Positions 44,464 to 56,215 of a stretch of 64,000 nucleotides of DNA are shown piece after piece. Source of the DNA: Tolypeutes matacus (taxonomy: Eukaryota; Chordata; Mammalia; Cingulata; Chlamyphoridae). The first letter of the stretch is position 1. Every line of letters starts with the position of its first letter. The notes below the pieces were generated by a model. It was not told the origin of the DNA. It did no database searches and worked only from the letters and a program-made list of their open reading frames with translations. Where the stretch lies: the NCBI GenBank assembly GCA_026826555.1, contig JAKSZT010054335.1:7813728-7877727 (forward strand). The letters are read 5' to 3'. Position numbers and translations under genes: made by a program.

Positions 44464-45990
44464 TCTTACCCAAACTGATCTATAGAGTCAATGCAATACC
44501 AATCAAAATCCCAACAGCTTACTTTACAGAATTAGAGAAGGCAATTACCAAATTCATCTGGAAGGGTAAGTGCACCCGAATAGCCAAAAGCATTCTAAAA
44601 AAGAAGAGCAATGTGGGAGGAATTTCACTGCCTGACCTTGAAACATATTACAAAGCTACAGTGGTCAAAACAGCATGGTACTGGCATAAAGATAGACATA
44701 TCGATCAGTGGAATAGAATTGAGAATCCAGAAATAAACCCTCACCTATACAGTCAACTGGTTGTTGACAAACCTACCAAGCCCACGCTGATGGGAAAAAA
44801 CAGTCTCCTCAACAAACAGTGTTGGGAGAACTGGATATCTATAACCAAAGAATGAAAGAGGACCCCTATCTCACCCCCTATACAAGAATCAACTCAAAAT
44901 AGATCAAAGATCTAAATATAAAAGCCAGGACCATAAAACCACTAGAAGAAAATGTAGGGAAACATCTTCAAGACCTTGTAGTAGGTGGTGGTTTCTTGGA
45001 CCTAACACCCAAAGCACGTGCAACAAAAGAAAAAGTAGATAAATGGGACCTCCTCAAAATTCAACACTTTTGCACCTCACAGGACTTTGTCAGAAGGGTG
45101 AAAAGGCAGCCAACTCAATGGGAAAAAATATTTGGAAATCACATATCTGATAAGGGTTTAATATCCAGGATATATAAAAAAATGTTACAACTCAACAATT
45201 AAAAAGACAAACGACCCATTTAAAAAATGGGCCAAAGACTTGAATAGACATTTCTGCAAAGAAGAAATACAAATGGCAAAAAAACACATGAAGAAATGCT
45301 CAACATCACTCATGACTAGGGAAATGCAAATCAAAACTACAATGAGATATCATTTCACAGCTATCAGAATGGCCACTGTTAAAAAGACAGAGAACTACAA
45401 GTGTTGGAGAGGATGTGGAGAGACAGGAACACTTCTTCACTGTTGGTGGGAATGCAGGATGGTACAGCCACTGTGGAGGACTGTTTGGCAGTTCCTAAAG
45501 AAGTTGAATATAGACTTGCCACGTGACCCTGCAATACCACTACTGGGTATATACCCAGAAGACCTGAGAGCAGTGACACGAACAGACATCTGCACACCGA
45601 TGTTCATAGCCACATTATTCACCATTGCCAAAAACTGGAAACAACCCAGGTGTCCATCAACAGACGAATGGATAAACAAACTGGTCTATTCACACGATGG
45701 AATATTATGCAGCTGTAAGAAGAAATGAAGTCGTGAAGCATATGGCAACATGGAGGAACCTGGAGGACATTATGTTGAGTGAAGCAAGCCAGACACAAAA
45801 GGACAAATACTGTATGAATGCGTTACTATGAACCAAATATATTGTGCAACATATTGTCCAATTCAAAGAATTTTATATGTATCCAGTACATTTAATTGAG
45901 AAATGTATATATTCATTCATCTGTGTTTACTTTTTAGTTTTTAATTGTTTATATTTTCAATTATTAAATGTACAAAATAAAGTTTTTTCA
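44464..45990 (+). mobile_element. 5'-truncated LINE-1, same subfamily as 1119-7313
   Basis: About 1.5 kb aligns almost base for base with 5785-7290 of the full-length element: the end of RT, the C-terminal cysteine-rich region and the 3' UTR with AATAAAG. Flanks AAAAGGCAATCGT (44451-44463) and AAAAGGGCAATTGT (45991-46004) form an imperfect duplication with one indel and one change. Confidence 0.88.
44613..45728 (+). pseudogene. LINE-1 ORF2 C-terminal remnant
   Basis: Three readable pieces (44613-44855, 44996-45202, 45240-45728) in different frames carry [28 protein letters not shown]-like and [18 protein letters not shown] sequences. The piece at 45240 keeps the cysteine cluster. The endonuclease and RT catalytic parts are absent because of 5' truncation. 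Confidence 0.85.
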
Positions 45991-46157
45991 AAAAGGGCAA
46001 TTGTATTTGTAATTTTAATTGTTATGACCAAAAAGCTCTTAAACATGACTCTACCAATTTATACTCTCACCATGAAGAGAAAGTAGCAATTTTAATTAGC
46101 TGTGACATCTCCCCTCATTGCTCCTCTTTACTATTGTGATGATATAAAAACTGTAAC

Positions 46158-46213
46158 CTTTAGATTACCTAGATATTACACAATAAAACAAAACAAAAAA
46201 TGAAATAAAATAA
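46158..46213 (+). mobile_element. 56-bp A-rich retroposed mini-insertion
   Basis: ATAAAAACTGTAAC occurs perfectly at 46144-46157 and 46214-46227. The 56 bp between hold an AATAAA (in CACAATAAAAC) and an A-rich tail (AACAAAACAAAAAATG). This fits LINE-1-mediated integration of the last few bases of a polyadenylated RNA. The source RNA cannot be named from so short a piece. Confidence 0.75.
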
Positions 46214-46754
46214 ATAAAAACTGTAACTTACCAAGGGCAAGATTTACATCTTTATGATTGAATATTCCAGTCAATGCATGTGACATAACTTTTTTTAGAA
46301 GCAGTTTTATTGAAATATATTAATGTCCCATACAATCCACCCAAAGTGTACAATCTGTGGTGATAGACATTGTGACTTGTTCGTATCTTCTTTTGTTTCC
46401 AGCAGGAATGTTTGTAAGTATTCTTAATATAGATCTTACACAATTCTTGTTAAATTTATTCCCAGGTATTTTATTATTTTGTTGCTATTGTAAATGTATT
46501 ACAATGTAAAATTTTCATTTTATTTTATATGGAGTTGTCACTTGTCTGTACGAATGTCAAACGCTTTCTATACATTAATTCTGTGTCCAACTATCTTACT
46601 GAACTCTCTTTTGGTAGTAGCTCTAATAGTTTTAGTAGTAGCTTTACAATTGAAATTCTTGGTTTTCTGGTGTCATCTACAAGTAGTGATAGTCTTCCCT
46701 CCTCCTTTCTAATTTTTGTAATTCCAACTTCTTTCTTTTGTCTAATTTCATTGT

Positions 46755-47200
46755 CTACTGTTTAGTTATCTGTTGCTACATAAGAAATTGCCACAAAACT
46801 TAGCGGCTTCAAGCAACACACATTTATTATGCAGTCTCACAGTTTCTGTGGGCAGGAACCGGAGCCTGAATTGGGGTGTGGCCTCTGCTGCACAGTTTCT
46901 CGTAAGGCTGTGGGGGTCTCACGTGGAGGCCAGCTGGAGAAGCCCCAGGCCAAGCTCACGGCCACGGCTGCCGGCAGGCCCGCTGCTCCAGGGCCTCAGT
47001 CCCTGCTGCCTGTCGGCAGGAGAGACCCTCGGCTCCTCGCCACGTGGACCCCGCAACAGGACAACGTGCTTTTTCAAGCAAAGAGAAGGGGGGCGTCTGC
47101 TGACAAGAGTGAAGGCAGAATTACACGCCATCTCTTCACGGAAGTGACATCGCCTCACCTTCTGGGCTCTGCTGCTTAGAAGCTGGTCACTAGGCAGTCT
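46755..47200 (-). mobile_element. MLT1-like MaLR LTR (antisense)
   Basis: 'TTATCTGTTGCTACATAAGAAATTGCC', 'AAAACTTAGCGGCTTCAAGCAACAC' and 'TTTATTATGCAGTCTCACAGTTTCTGTGGG' form the antisense 3' end of MLT1-like LTRs. 'GAAGTGACATCGCCTCACC' lies in the U3 side. It interrupts the old LINE-1. Confidence 0.6.
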
Positions 47201-48194
47201 GCATTCAAGAGGAGTCAGGCTTAACAGGGGATCTTATAAAATAAAATAAACTCAGGGTACGCCTTAGAATGAGGGTAAATAAATAAATTATGTTTTTCTA
47301 AAAATATTTCCATTTCACCCAGATTTTCAAAGTATTGCAGAGTAGAGGAAAGTGACCTATTTTGATTATTTTAATTTTTTCTGCTTTTGTCATTCTTTCC
47401 CCCATATCCTTGTTTGTTACATAGATGTTTCTCTTTTTTTCTTGATTATGTCAACTAGTAGTTTTCTTTTACACAGTTTTTATAAAGAAAAGTCTTCTAG
47501 ATTTATTTGTGTGGTTTTCTCACTTCTATTTCATTAATTTTTGCTTTTATATTCAGTCCTTTCACTATTTTTTAAAATCTATTTGAGTTTGGGTGCTTAT
47601 ATCATGCATTTTCATTCTTTATTTTCTTATTGTTATAAATATTTAAGGCTATTAGCTTTCATCACTATATGGCTTTAAGTATATCCCATCTGATTTGTAA
47701 TGTTTTCATTTCTTCTGTTTTCTCAAAATACTGTCATTTTGGTTTATATTTTATCTTTGACCAAAATTTGTTTGAGAGGTGATGGTGGCAGTGTTTTGTT
47801 TTTTAATTTTCAAGAAGAAATATTTTGACAAAGATCTGGCTTTTTTATTGTTGTTAATTTCTTCAGGGCTAATATATGGCCAATTTTCTTGAATTTTCCA
47901 TAGTCACCAGTATTTTCAAGAATAATAGATTCACACATATCAATCATTTCTATCTTGCTGATTGTGTTATTATGACTTCTATGTCTTTGCTTATTTTTTG
48001 TCTTCAAGATCCATCATGGACTTAGGTAAACTAAAGTCATCTACTGCTAATTGTGTTTCTATTTTTATTTGATTTCATATCCTGTAATTTCGGATTAATA
48101 AATGTTACCATTTTTACCTGGTGCATAGATATTCATCACTTCGTATCAGTTGCACACTAGCATCATATAAAGGGCAATAGTCTAACTTCATACT

Positions 48195-48683
48195 TGTCAG
48201 AGGCTCCCCCTCACTAGGTTTGCAACAATTAACGAGCTGTGACTCAATTCCCCCCGATGTGCTTTAAGGAAGGACAAGCCCCCCTTAAGCCTACGTGTCT
48301 GAAAACACGGCACTTCCCCAAAGGTTGAACCAGAGACCACGTGGAGATGGGAGCCAAGTGGGACAGAGCTTCCCTCCCCAGACCAAGTCCCACCAGCCCC
48401 TCCAGCCCTCCAAGGGCACATGACTCCCCAGCTCACTGTCCCCTTGTGTGTGTTCACCTCTAGGCCTTCCTATTGGCCCTGATCCTCGCTCGAACCCCGG
48501 CCCCCTCCCACCGACCACCATTTTCCCCGCCTAGAAAAGTACTATGTAAATTCCTATTCCCCCTGCTGGGGGTGGGGCTGAAGTCTATTCTTCAGACCCC
48601 CTCCACTGGGAGAGCTTCTCAATATATCTTCCTGCCTGCAATTACCAGTCTCCGTGTCCCAGTGAGCACCGTTTTTCCCAAAA
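48195..48683 (+). mobile_element. Probable ERV1-type solo LTR
   Basis: It starts TGTCAGAGGCTCCCC. It has a CCTATTGGCCC box, a GTAAATTCC region and 'GGGGGTGGGGCTGAAG', then 'CAATATATCTTCCTGCCTGCAATTACC' and 'GTCTCCGTGTCCCAGTGAG', the order of U3, R and U5 in gammaretrovirus-like LTRs. ATACT occurs at both edges (48190-48194 and 48684-48688) inside the LINE-1. The 3' end lacks the usual CA, so that boundary is uncertain. Confidence 0.55.
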
Positions 48684-49050
48684 ATACTTTTTGCTTTAAC
48701 TAATATTCTTGCTTGTGACCTTGGTTTTTTCATTGTTTGTTTGTTTTGCTTTCGGTGGAAGGGACTTACCAGGTATACTTTTGCCCATCCTTTTCTTTTC
48801 AACTTTTCTGGATCACTCTGTTTTAAATGTTTCTCTTGAATACAGTTTGCTTGGTGACCCAATCCAAAAATCTTTTTCTTTTAATAGGTGAATCAAGCCC
48901 ATCTATGTTTAGTAATTTAACACGCTTGGTCTTTCTTCTGTCATATTGCTACATGTTATGCAAGCTCTGCTTTTTAACTTTTGCAGTTTGTGGTCTGTCT
49001 GCTTTCTGTGTGTGCGTATTCTTCTTCTGAAGTTTCTGGAAATGATAAGG

Positions 49051-51588
49051 TTATAGGGGGGCTGTATCATGTCCCTCCCTGTCTGGGGATCCCTGGCCAG
49101 GGTTCTTACAAATATTGACTTATGGAATTAGCTAGTTTAAAGACAAACGAAAGTGTCGCAGGAGTTGCTTTGTACTCACTACTAATCTAATAAAGTTCAG
49201 ATATCCAGGAGAAGAAGGAAAAGATTACTGTCTCTTCAACATTCATATTCCAACTTCATATTGGGGTTTCAGATGTATTTTTCTTCAAAGGGTTTTATCT
49301 TGATTCTTTCTTTCCCAGAGGCATCTGAGTGGAAGCCTTCGGATGTGGCTCACGTGAAACAGTTGGCTTTGTCTTTAGGGAGGAAGCAGTAGGGATACAC
49401 ATCTCCTGGCCTACTATTTCCTTCATCCGAAAACGAGCAGGTATTGTTATAAAAACAAACCAGGACTTGCTCTTAAACTAAGTTTCCATATCCTCCCAGT
49501 TTCCCTGGACCTTGCTTTCTTCATTTACATGTCATAGCTTTTGTTTGCTAACTTTAAATATTGCATATTACTCCATTATATGAATGTTCAATAATTAATT
49601 TGACAAGTTTTATTAATGAAATTCATCTTAAGAAATTTTTATTCAAGTCTGAGGGTAGAATGGGGTAAACTAATAACTGATGAACAGCATTTAAAGGTAA
49701 ATGAGAAAGGCCCTATATTTAATGTTCTAATTTAAAAACATGTTTATAAATATAATAATATATAAAAAACAAAATAAATAAACATAGTAATATTTATTTG
49801 CTCTGTCCTCATGAAAAATTCCATAAGTAGAGTGTCAGGTAAGCATGGAAGCCTGCATTCCTCAATCTAAATCTATAATGTGCTTAGTCATCAGAAGGAT
49901 ATCAGAATACTTATGTAGAAAGGATCAGTTTCCAGGGACCGAAGGCTTGTAAAATGTCGGCAAATGTTATCCAAATGTAGGCCTTTCAACTCAAAACCAA
50001 AGCAACCTGCTATATTCCCATTTTCTCTTCCACATGATATAGAAGAAACAGAAGTTATTTTGCACTTCGTCATTTTCTACTGCATTCCTTGTATATCTCT
50101 TTTTTTTACCTTATTATTATCCTATTAAGCAGACAGAAATTCCCCAGGCTACCTCGCAGCCAGGGTCACCTGACAGGGCATGGCACAGGAAATGCTCCAC
50201 ACACATCAGTGGATGAAGGGAAGTGGGGTTTACATGGTCTCCAGCTGCGTGAGGCATGGGAACAATTAATTTTATTCCAAATCACACAAACGTGGGGGCA
50301 TGGCTGGCTGTGGGTAAATCTAACCAACAACGCCCGGTGCTGTGGTGCCGTGAAGTGCCCTGAAGACGTGAACGACGCATGCTCCACCCAGGCGTCTGCT
50401 CCGAGCCTCCGCCATGGATCTCCACTGGCCTGTGACTCCAGAAGTGGGATGACATTTATTCTCCAAAAATGGCTTCCACTCCCCAACCTGTGCAGGAGAG
50501 AATCTGAACCCTCAAACACCTCTGCGCTTTTTTCTGGGCGTTCTGGGGCACATCACAAGTTCTGACGTCCAGTCTTTTGTGGCAACTGCCAGTGAAGTCT
50601 GCCCATCTGCAAGGGCAGGAAGCCACACTAAGGACCCTATTTCTCCTGCTGGCTGAGGTCTCGATATGGAACTTTCCGGATCTTTATATATGTAAGGCAA
50701 AGGGTTTTCAGTGGTGTGAGAACAGGACAAATCCCCATAGATTATGTTCAGTAATTAAAGAACCAGTAACGGAAGGGAGGCACATATGTTGCCAGTCTCC
50801 CTTTATACCCTCTCTTCAGGAGTCTTGCCTTTCCTTAATAGAAGTTAGGGAAAATGAGGGACATTTGTCTAGAGCAAATAGAAATTTGTTCAGCTCGTAA
50901 GCCCCAAGGATCAGTTACCACAGCGTCAGCCAAAGGAGAGAAGTAGAGGAGACCGAGGAAGGCAAACCTGCGGTCCCAAGAGGTTGACCGTGACGTTTCG
51001 CAGTCTCAGGTGCGCTCAAGCACCCATCCTTGGGCTTAGACATTTACACAGAACCAAAGGCCCTCCTCTCTTTACCCCCCCCTTAACCCCGCTGGGCGCA
51101 CACCCAGGGCCTCCACCATGCCGTGCCCCGGCCAGTGCCACGTGCTGCCGGCTTCTTGCCCAGATTAGGCTTCCACCTCACCTCCTTCTGGAAACCTGCT
51201 TGGCCTCCTCGTTGTATAGATTTAGCACTGTGCTATCCACTGTTGATGACAGACCTACTGTTGGTTGGTTTTCTTCCAATTTTGTATAAACTACATTATG
51301 TGTCTAAGATGCAGATTTTGCAAAGAATCAGATCTTATCATAGGCACCAATTGTTGTTAAACAGACTTGTTTTTAAACTTACTTCTTTGCACATTTAGTT
51401 CTTATAAACATCAACTGGCATTACATTGACTTGCTTTCCACTTGATTTTTGTACTTTTGTTTCTGTTTTTGGTGTAAATATTTTTTTCTAATCTATTTTG
51501 TGGTAAATTTTACCCATCTTAATCTTACTTTCTGTTTCTTCACGTATTTCCTACACTTTCTTAATTTAAAAATCTCCTTTAAAAAGAG
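49051..51588. other. Unique DNA, no supported gene
   Basis: AT-rich to 50085, then mixed. Open frames at 50089-50565 and 50577-50900 have no recognisable domain. 51060-51250 vaguely resembles an L2 3' end but is too diverged to call. Confidence 0.35.
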
Positions 51589-52043
51589 AGGGGGGCGGAT
51601 GTGGCTCAAATGGTTGGGTGTCCGTCTGCCATATGGAGGGACCTGGGTCGATCCCCGGGACCTCCCGGTAAAATTAAAAAAAAAATATATATATATATAT
51701 ATATAGAAGGCGCATGGGCTGCCAGGCTCTGTGTGCCGGTGAGCCGCCAGGCCCCGGGAGCCATGCAGCAAGATGATGATGTAACAGGAGAGATACGCAG
51801 GGGAGAGACAAGACGAGATGCTCCGAAAGCTCTGAAAACCAGGAACCAAGGGGGCGCAGGTGGCAGAACACCTCTCTCCTACATCGGAGGTCTCCAGGAT
51901 CAAATCCTGGTGAAGACTGGAGGAGGAGGATGAGAAGAGATGGCAGGAAACAGACACAGAGAATTGCCCAGCGAATGGACACAAAACAGCAAAAGGGGAA
52001 GGGGGGGGTTAAAATGGATAAAGTAAATAAATAAATCTTTAAA
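51589..52043 (+). mobile_element. Complex DAS-III-type SINE with two tRNA-like heads
   Basis: The first head is GGGGGCGGATGTGGCTCAAA with B-box-like GGGTCGATCCC (51589-51666). An (AT)n tract and a GC-rich middle follow. A second tRNA-like region is at about 51850-51920: GGGGGCGCAGGTGGCAGAAC, then CTCCAGGATCAAATCC. The element ends in a G run and AATAAATAAATCTTTAAAA. AAAAAGAG lies at both edges. It is about twice as long as the simple copies. Confidence 0.75.
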
Positions 52044-52332
52044 AAAAAGAGCGGCTTACTTAAAACGTACATGTTTAGGGCATATTTTCCCATTTCTTTA
52101 CTCTTTCTTTCTCCCTTTACTTTTTTGACTAGCTTTAATACTTCATCTACAACATATTTTTTTTTCTGTTTAATATTGCCCACCCAATATTTTCTGTTCA
52201 TCACTGTCCATTTACCCTTTTATGACAGCTATACTGTTTTCTTCCCTTCTGGTGAGCCACAAGGAATCCTGTGGGAGCAGAGTAGCCTCGCTCTGGAGCC
52301 ACGTGGCAGAACAGCGAGCAGCCATGTGGTAA

Positions 52333-52367
52333 TAATATATATAAAATATATTATATATATATATATG
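52333..52367. repeat. (TA)n microsatellite
   Basis: Near-continuous ATATAT with a short AAAA interruption. Confidence 0.85.
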
Positions 52368-53225
52368 TAATCTAATGAGTATGCAGAGCCCCTGCTCAGA
52401 GTGGACCACTGCTGAATAAAATGCCCGTGAACAACATGACATAACTTGCAATAGTTCACTGAGCACAGCTTTCAGAGGATGCCCCCATATATTGTGCAGC
52501 CATTGCTGGAAACCACTTAGGGAAGATTGTAATTCACTGCTGGGAAGATAAGAGAAGCAGCTTTTCCAGGACCCCAACACCCCGAGAAACCCTGATTCTC
52601 CTCAATCTGCTTGCATCCTTTCCCTATCAAATAAACTACATTTCACAGAGATTTTTGAAATTGTGAGAACATTCTATGATACTCCTCCTGAAAGTTTGTT
52701 GTTATAGAAAAAATAACATGTATTTTTAATTGGTTATTTGCAAAAACTTGAGTGTAAACCTCACATAATTTAGGTTGATCAATATATATCCTTCTTAGTA
52801 AACAATTCCAGAAATTTAGGTGTCATTTTCAGGCAAGTCCATTTTATCTTCTTTTTTGCATCATTAGACTTACATCTCTCTGATGACCTAATGCAGCCTT
52901 GTTTTCTTTCAACATCTACAATTCCCAAGCTTATCCTGAATGTTTCCCTCCCAAAGACATGGAATCACATACCCCCACCCCCGCCCGAGGCACTGGCTCC
53001 TTCACTGAGGGAGAGTTTTAGAAGTCGCATGGCACTAGCTCAGCAAATAAGGTGGTTCCATGTTCCCACCGGAATTTGGCAGGATGACAGCAAAAGTACC
53101 CAACAGAATAAATTACTTTAGGGACAAAACAGATAAGGCCTCCTTTTAAAAGAAAAAAGTTCATGGATTCTTATTGAAATTCCAGTTCAACTCTATTTAA
53201 TAAGTTATTTTTGCCTTAATAATTA
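52368..53225. other. Unique AT-rich DNA
   Basis: No recognised repeat or gene. Confidence 0.35.
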
Positions 53226-53957
53226 ATGTTAACCCCAAAACACTATATGTCATGTCAAACCACAGGTCTAAATATCAGTGTTCTTTCTCCAAACTTCAGG
53301 AAATGCCATATATTTTCTTCTCTCTTGAATCCTGAAACTGGCTTCACAGTGTGTAGGTCCCTCCAATTCTGTGGGCAGCATCATTTTAGCACCAATATCT
53401 CAAAAGAAAAAAGCCCCAGCCTCTGTCTTGGGGAACACACACACAAAAAAACTAAGAATTCAGAGTTCTCTGTAAAGCCCACAGATACCTGCTTGCTTAA
53501 TAAAAGATCAATTGTAGAATATAGACAAATACCACTTCCCAAGATTTCCAAAACAAAAATCTTCTGCCAATTTTTTCCGTTTGAGTTGTCCAACTTAAAT
53601 CTATTTTATTTTCCAATTATATTTTTCTTTTCCCCGGTGCCATTGCATATTTGTGGGGCAGAACTTTTAGTAGTAGTGTCACAGAGCCCCAGGGGTACAC
53701 ACAGGGCTGCACTGGAGCTGGCCTGGACCAGCTCACAAGAGTCAATTGTGCAGATCTCTTCCCAGTTCTACATTGTTCATGGTGATAACTTGAAATCAGC
53801 TATAGCGGAAGTATTTACATCATGGAATTTGGCAAACATTATAAATCAGGACTTCCTGCCCAGAGGGCCAGTTCTTAAACATTTACCAGCACAAATCTGG
53901 ATACAAACTTCAGTTTTCCCAAAGCCAATCAAAATGTCAGAACATAAAATCAATTAA
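53226..53957 (+). other. 243-codon open frame of unknown meaning
   Basis: An ATG-initiated frame of 243 codons stays open in DNA that is only about 40% GC, where stops should be frequent. A TAA lies just upstream at 53220-53222. The conceptual protein has a hydrophobic patch around residues 128-142 (LNLFYFPIIFFFSPVPL) and no domain I recognise. Its second half (from about 53640) resembles a DNA-transposon relic read in an arbitrary strand, which argues against a conserved gene. No strong Kozak context or clear splice structure was found. Confidence 0.3.
53640..53910 (-). mobile_element. Possible hAT-type relic
   Basis: The minus strand reads 'TTGTGCTGGTAAATGTTTAAGAACTGGCC', 'CTGATTTATAATGTTTGCCA', 'TGATGTAAATACTTCC' and 'CTGATTTCAAG-TATCACC', a word order seen in old non-autonomous hAT repeats. 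Family not certain. Confidence 0.35.
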
Positions 53958-55199
53958 CATCCAGAATTATCAAAGTAATATACCAGACATTGTGGTTGAG
54001 AATTACCACTCAAGAAGCTTATAGAACAGCTTTTATATACAATGATCCCCAGAACTAACCCTTAAAACACATAAAAATGCAGTTGGATTACAGCACATTT
54101 CAGTTATAATATCCAAGGCACATTACATTTAGTTATCAACCAGTTTAAGTGATTTCCAGATATTTTTGATTCATCCCCAGAGAGTTTTATTTCCACAATT
54201 GACAAATAAATTCTACAATTTCTAGTTATTAAAGTTGCTGTGTTAATATTCAAATTTTTTCATAAATTAATAAACACTACACTCTCACCTCCCCAATTTT
54301 GCATTCTGTAGTAACTGCATGTCTTCTGGATGGCATGGAGGAGAGAACCCAGAAAGCTCTGAGTATATGGTCTGGCTTTGCCAAAATCTAAAATGGGCTG
54401 AAGGAATATGAACTTTCCTCCTTTGATCTCAGTGGGGCTGGACCAGAAATCTGTTCTCACTTGTTAGTGGTCATGTTTGCCCTCTCCATGTTATCCCCAG
54501 GAATGTAATGGCCTCAGATAACTTATGGTTCAAAGCTGTTCATAGTAGAGGTTCCCATTTTATTGTTCATGTAGCACCTGAATTGAGGCAGGAGAAGCGT
54601 CTCTACCTGAAGGCTCTGTGTAGTTCAATTCCCCTGCCTTTCCATTGTCATGTCCACCGAGAGCCCTGGCCTTGCCTCCAGCTGCCTTGGGGTAGTACTT
54701 GGCCTGACTCCCCTCTCCAGAGATACAGCACTCTGCGCCGTTCCTCAGCTGAGCGCGTCACCACTCTGGCGCGCTCCCCTCCCCCAGCCCCACACCGAGG
54801 GCAGGGCTCCTCCGTCAGCATCCTCCTATCTTACTTGCCTCTCCAGCTTGGCTCGGTCTGCCCGCGCCCACCCAAGAGCACAGAGCCCTGGCCCTGGTGC
54901 CCACGCCAGCTCCCAGCATGAGACTGTGCCTGAGCGTCTCTCCGTGCGCTGCTGCCCGTTTCACATCCCTCTGCACTCTACAACATCCTGTTATCTTCCC
55001 TTGTGTTTTCTCACCTATGCTATAGGGAGGTTTGAGGGGAGGAGGGGTGTGTTCCAACGCGTCCTCTTTGGCCGCATGTCAGAAGCCAGTAGAAGCCATG
55101 ATCACAAGGTGAGATCCAAAATAGATGCAAACCAAGTATTTTGTCTTCTAAAGCACGTAACCTTGGAGAGACCCTAGCTTGTCGGCAGTCTCCCACTTA
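53958..55199. other. Unique DNA, GC-rich near 54640-54930
   Basis: Overlapping open frames at 54508-54921 and 54650-55177 have no known domain. Otherwise AT-rich and featureless. Confidence 0.35.
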
Positions 55200-55915
55200 T
55201 TTCTCCAAACAAAATGGGCTCTGGCCAATATTTTCAACTACTATATAACTCTTAATTTCTGGTTTCTTTTTCCTTCAAACCAAGGGTTATTTTAAATATT
55301 TTTCACTTCTAAGAGGACAGATATCTTTGGATATCCTTTAATTTTGTTGTCAACTTTTATTCTATTGTATTGTAGAGAGAGTGTGAGACCTTATGGTTTC
55401 CGCTTATTGAACAATATGCAATATAGTATTGTAGATTGTTAAAATGTATACACAGGGCATCATAATGTGTTTACCATCTACTATTTGCTTTTTATATCCC
55501 TCATTTTGCTATCCCAATGTGTCTAACTGCTGCTTAGGATTTTATTTATGAACATACCCTAAATGATTTTTTCATTCTCTTATGGGAAGATATTTTGGTT
55601 AGTTTCTCACTCTCTCTGTTATGATAAACAACATTTCACTTAATGACTTTATGTGCAGGTCACTTTTCTATTAATGAAAGTGTTCTCTAGGATAGATATC
55701 TAAAAGCATAATTGCCTGATCATAGGTTGTACAATATCTTGTTCGGCTAATATCCCTAGATTGCACCCCAAAGTTGTTGTAATAGTTTATAAACTACCAC
55801 CAGTAGCTTATGAGCATTTTCCCCCACATCTTTGACAACACTTGATAAATTTTAATTTTTGCCATCATTATAGTTGTGCAGCAATGTCTCTTTTTTTGCA
55901 TATCCCTGAAGAAAA
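55200..55915 (-). mobile_element. Ancient LINE-1 relic (antisense)
   Basis: 'AACCAAGGGTTATTTTAAATATTTTTCACTTC' with 'ATCCTTTAATTTTGTTGTC' matches the antisense endonuclease region. The later part (55480-55910, 'AAAGCATAATTGCCTGATCATAGG') resembles an antisense 3' region. It may be two copies. Confidence 0.45.
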
Positions 55916-55929
55916 CATATATCTTCAGA

Positions 55930-56215
55930 TTGAAGAAACTTGAGTCCTAAGCAGAATAAATAAAAATAAATCCATACTTAGTGGAATCATAATGTAACTG
56001 CAGGACACCAAAGACAAAGGGAAAAATCTTGAAACTCACCAAAGGAAAGTACAATTTACTTACAATGGAAGGACAAGTAGAAGGACAGCAGATTTCTCAT
56101 TGGCAATTACAGAGTTCAGAACACAATGGGATGATATCTTCAAAGTGCTGAGGGGTTAAAAAAAAAAACAACCTGTCAAACTGGAATTCTATATGCAACT
56201 ACTCAACACATAATT
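55930..56215 (+). mobile_element. LINE-1 ORF1 fragment (sense)
   Basis: 'CACCAAAGACAAAGGGAAAAATCTTGAAA', 'ACACAATGGGATGATATCTTCAAAGTGCTGA' and 'AACTGGAATTCTATATGC' are the sense ORF1 C-terminal region of old LINE-1s. Stops are present. Confidence 0.6.

Larger units (their letters stand above)
43990..46090 (-). mobile_element. Ancient LINE relic (antisense), split by LINE-1
   Basis: 'AGCATTCCATTGTATGCATGTAC', 'TGATGGACATTTGGGTTGTTTCC' and 'TTTTGCACATGTGCCAG' are the reverse complement of the ORF2 end of old LINE-1s. The counterpart resumes at 46005-46090 ('CTACCAATTTATACTCTCACC'). The younger LINE-1 at 44464-45990 sits in between. Confidence 0.6.
46293..49050 (-). mobile_element. Old LINE-1, antisense, interrupted by two LTRs
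   Basis: On the minus strand: RT sequence ('AATTTATTCCCAGGTATTTTATTATTTTGTTGC' region, 46453-46750), the pre-RT and endonuclease parts (47230-48190) and more endonuclease sequence after the second LTR (48685-49050). Heavily mutated; ends approximate. Confidence 0.65.

Noticed and set aside
50089..50900. Frames of 158 and 107 codons in sequence between repeats
   Set aside because: No recognised domain. Antisense frames of similar length overlap and no splice pattern was convincing.
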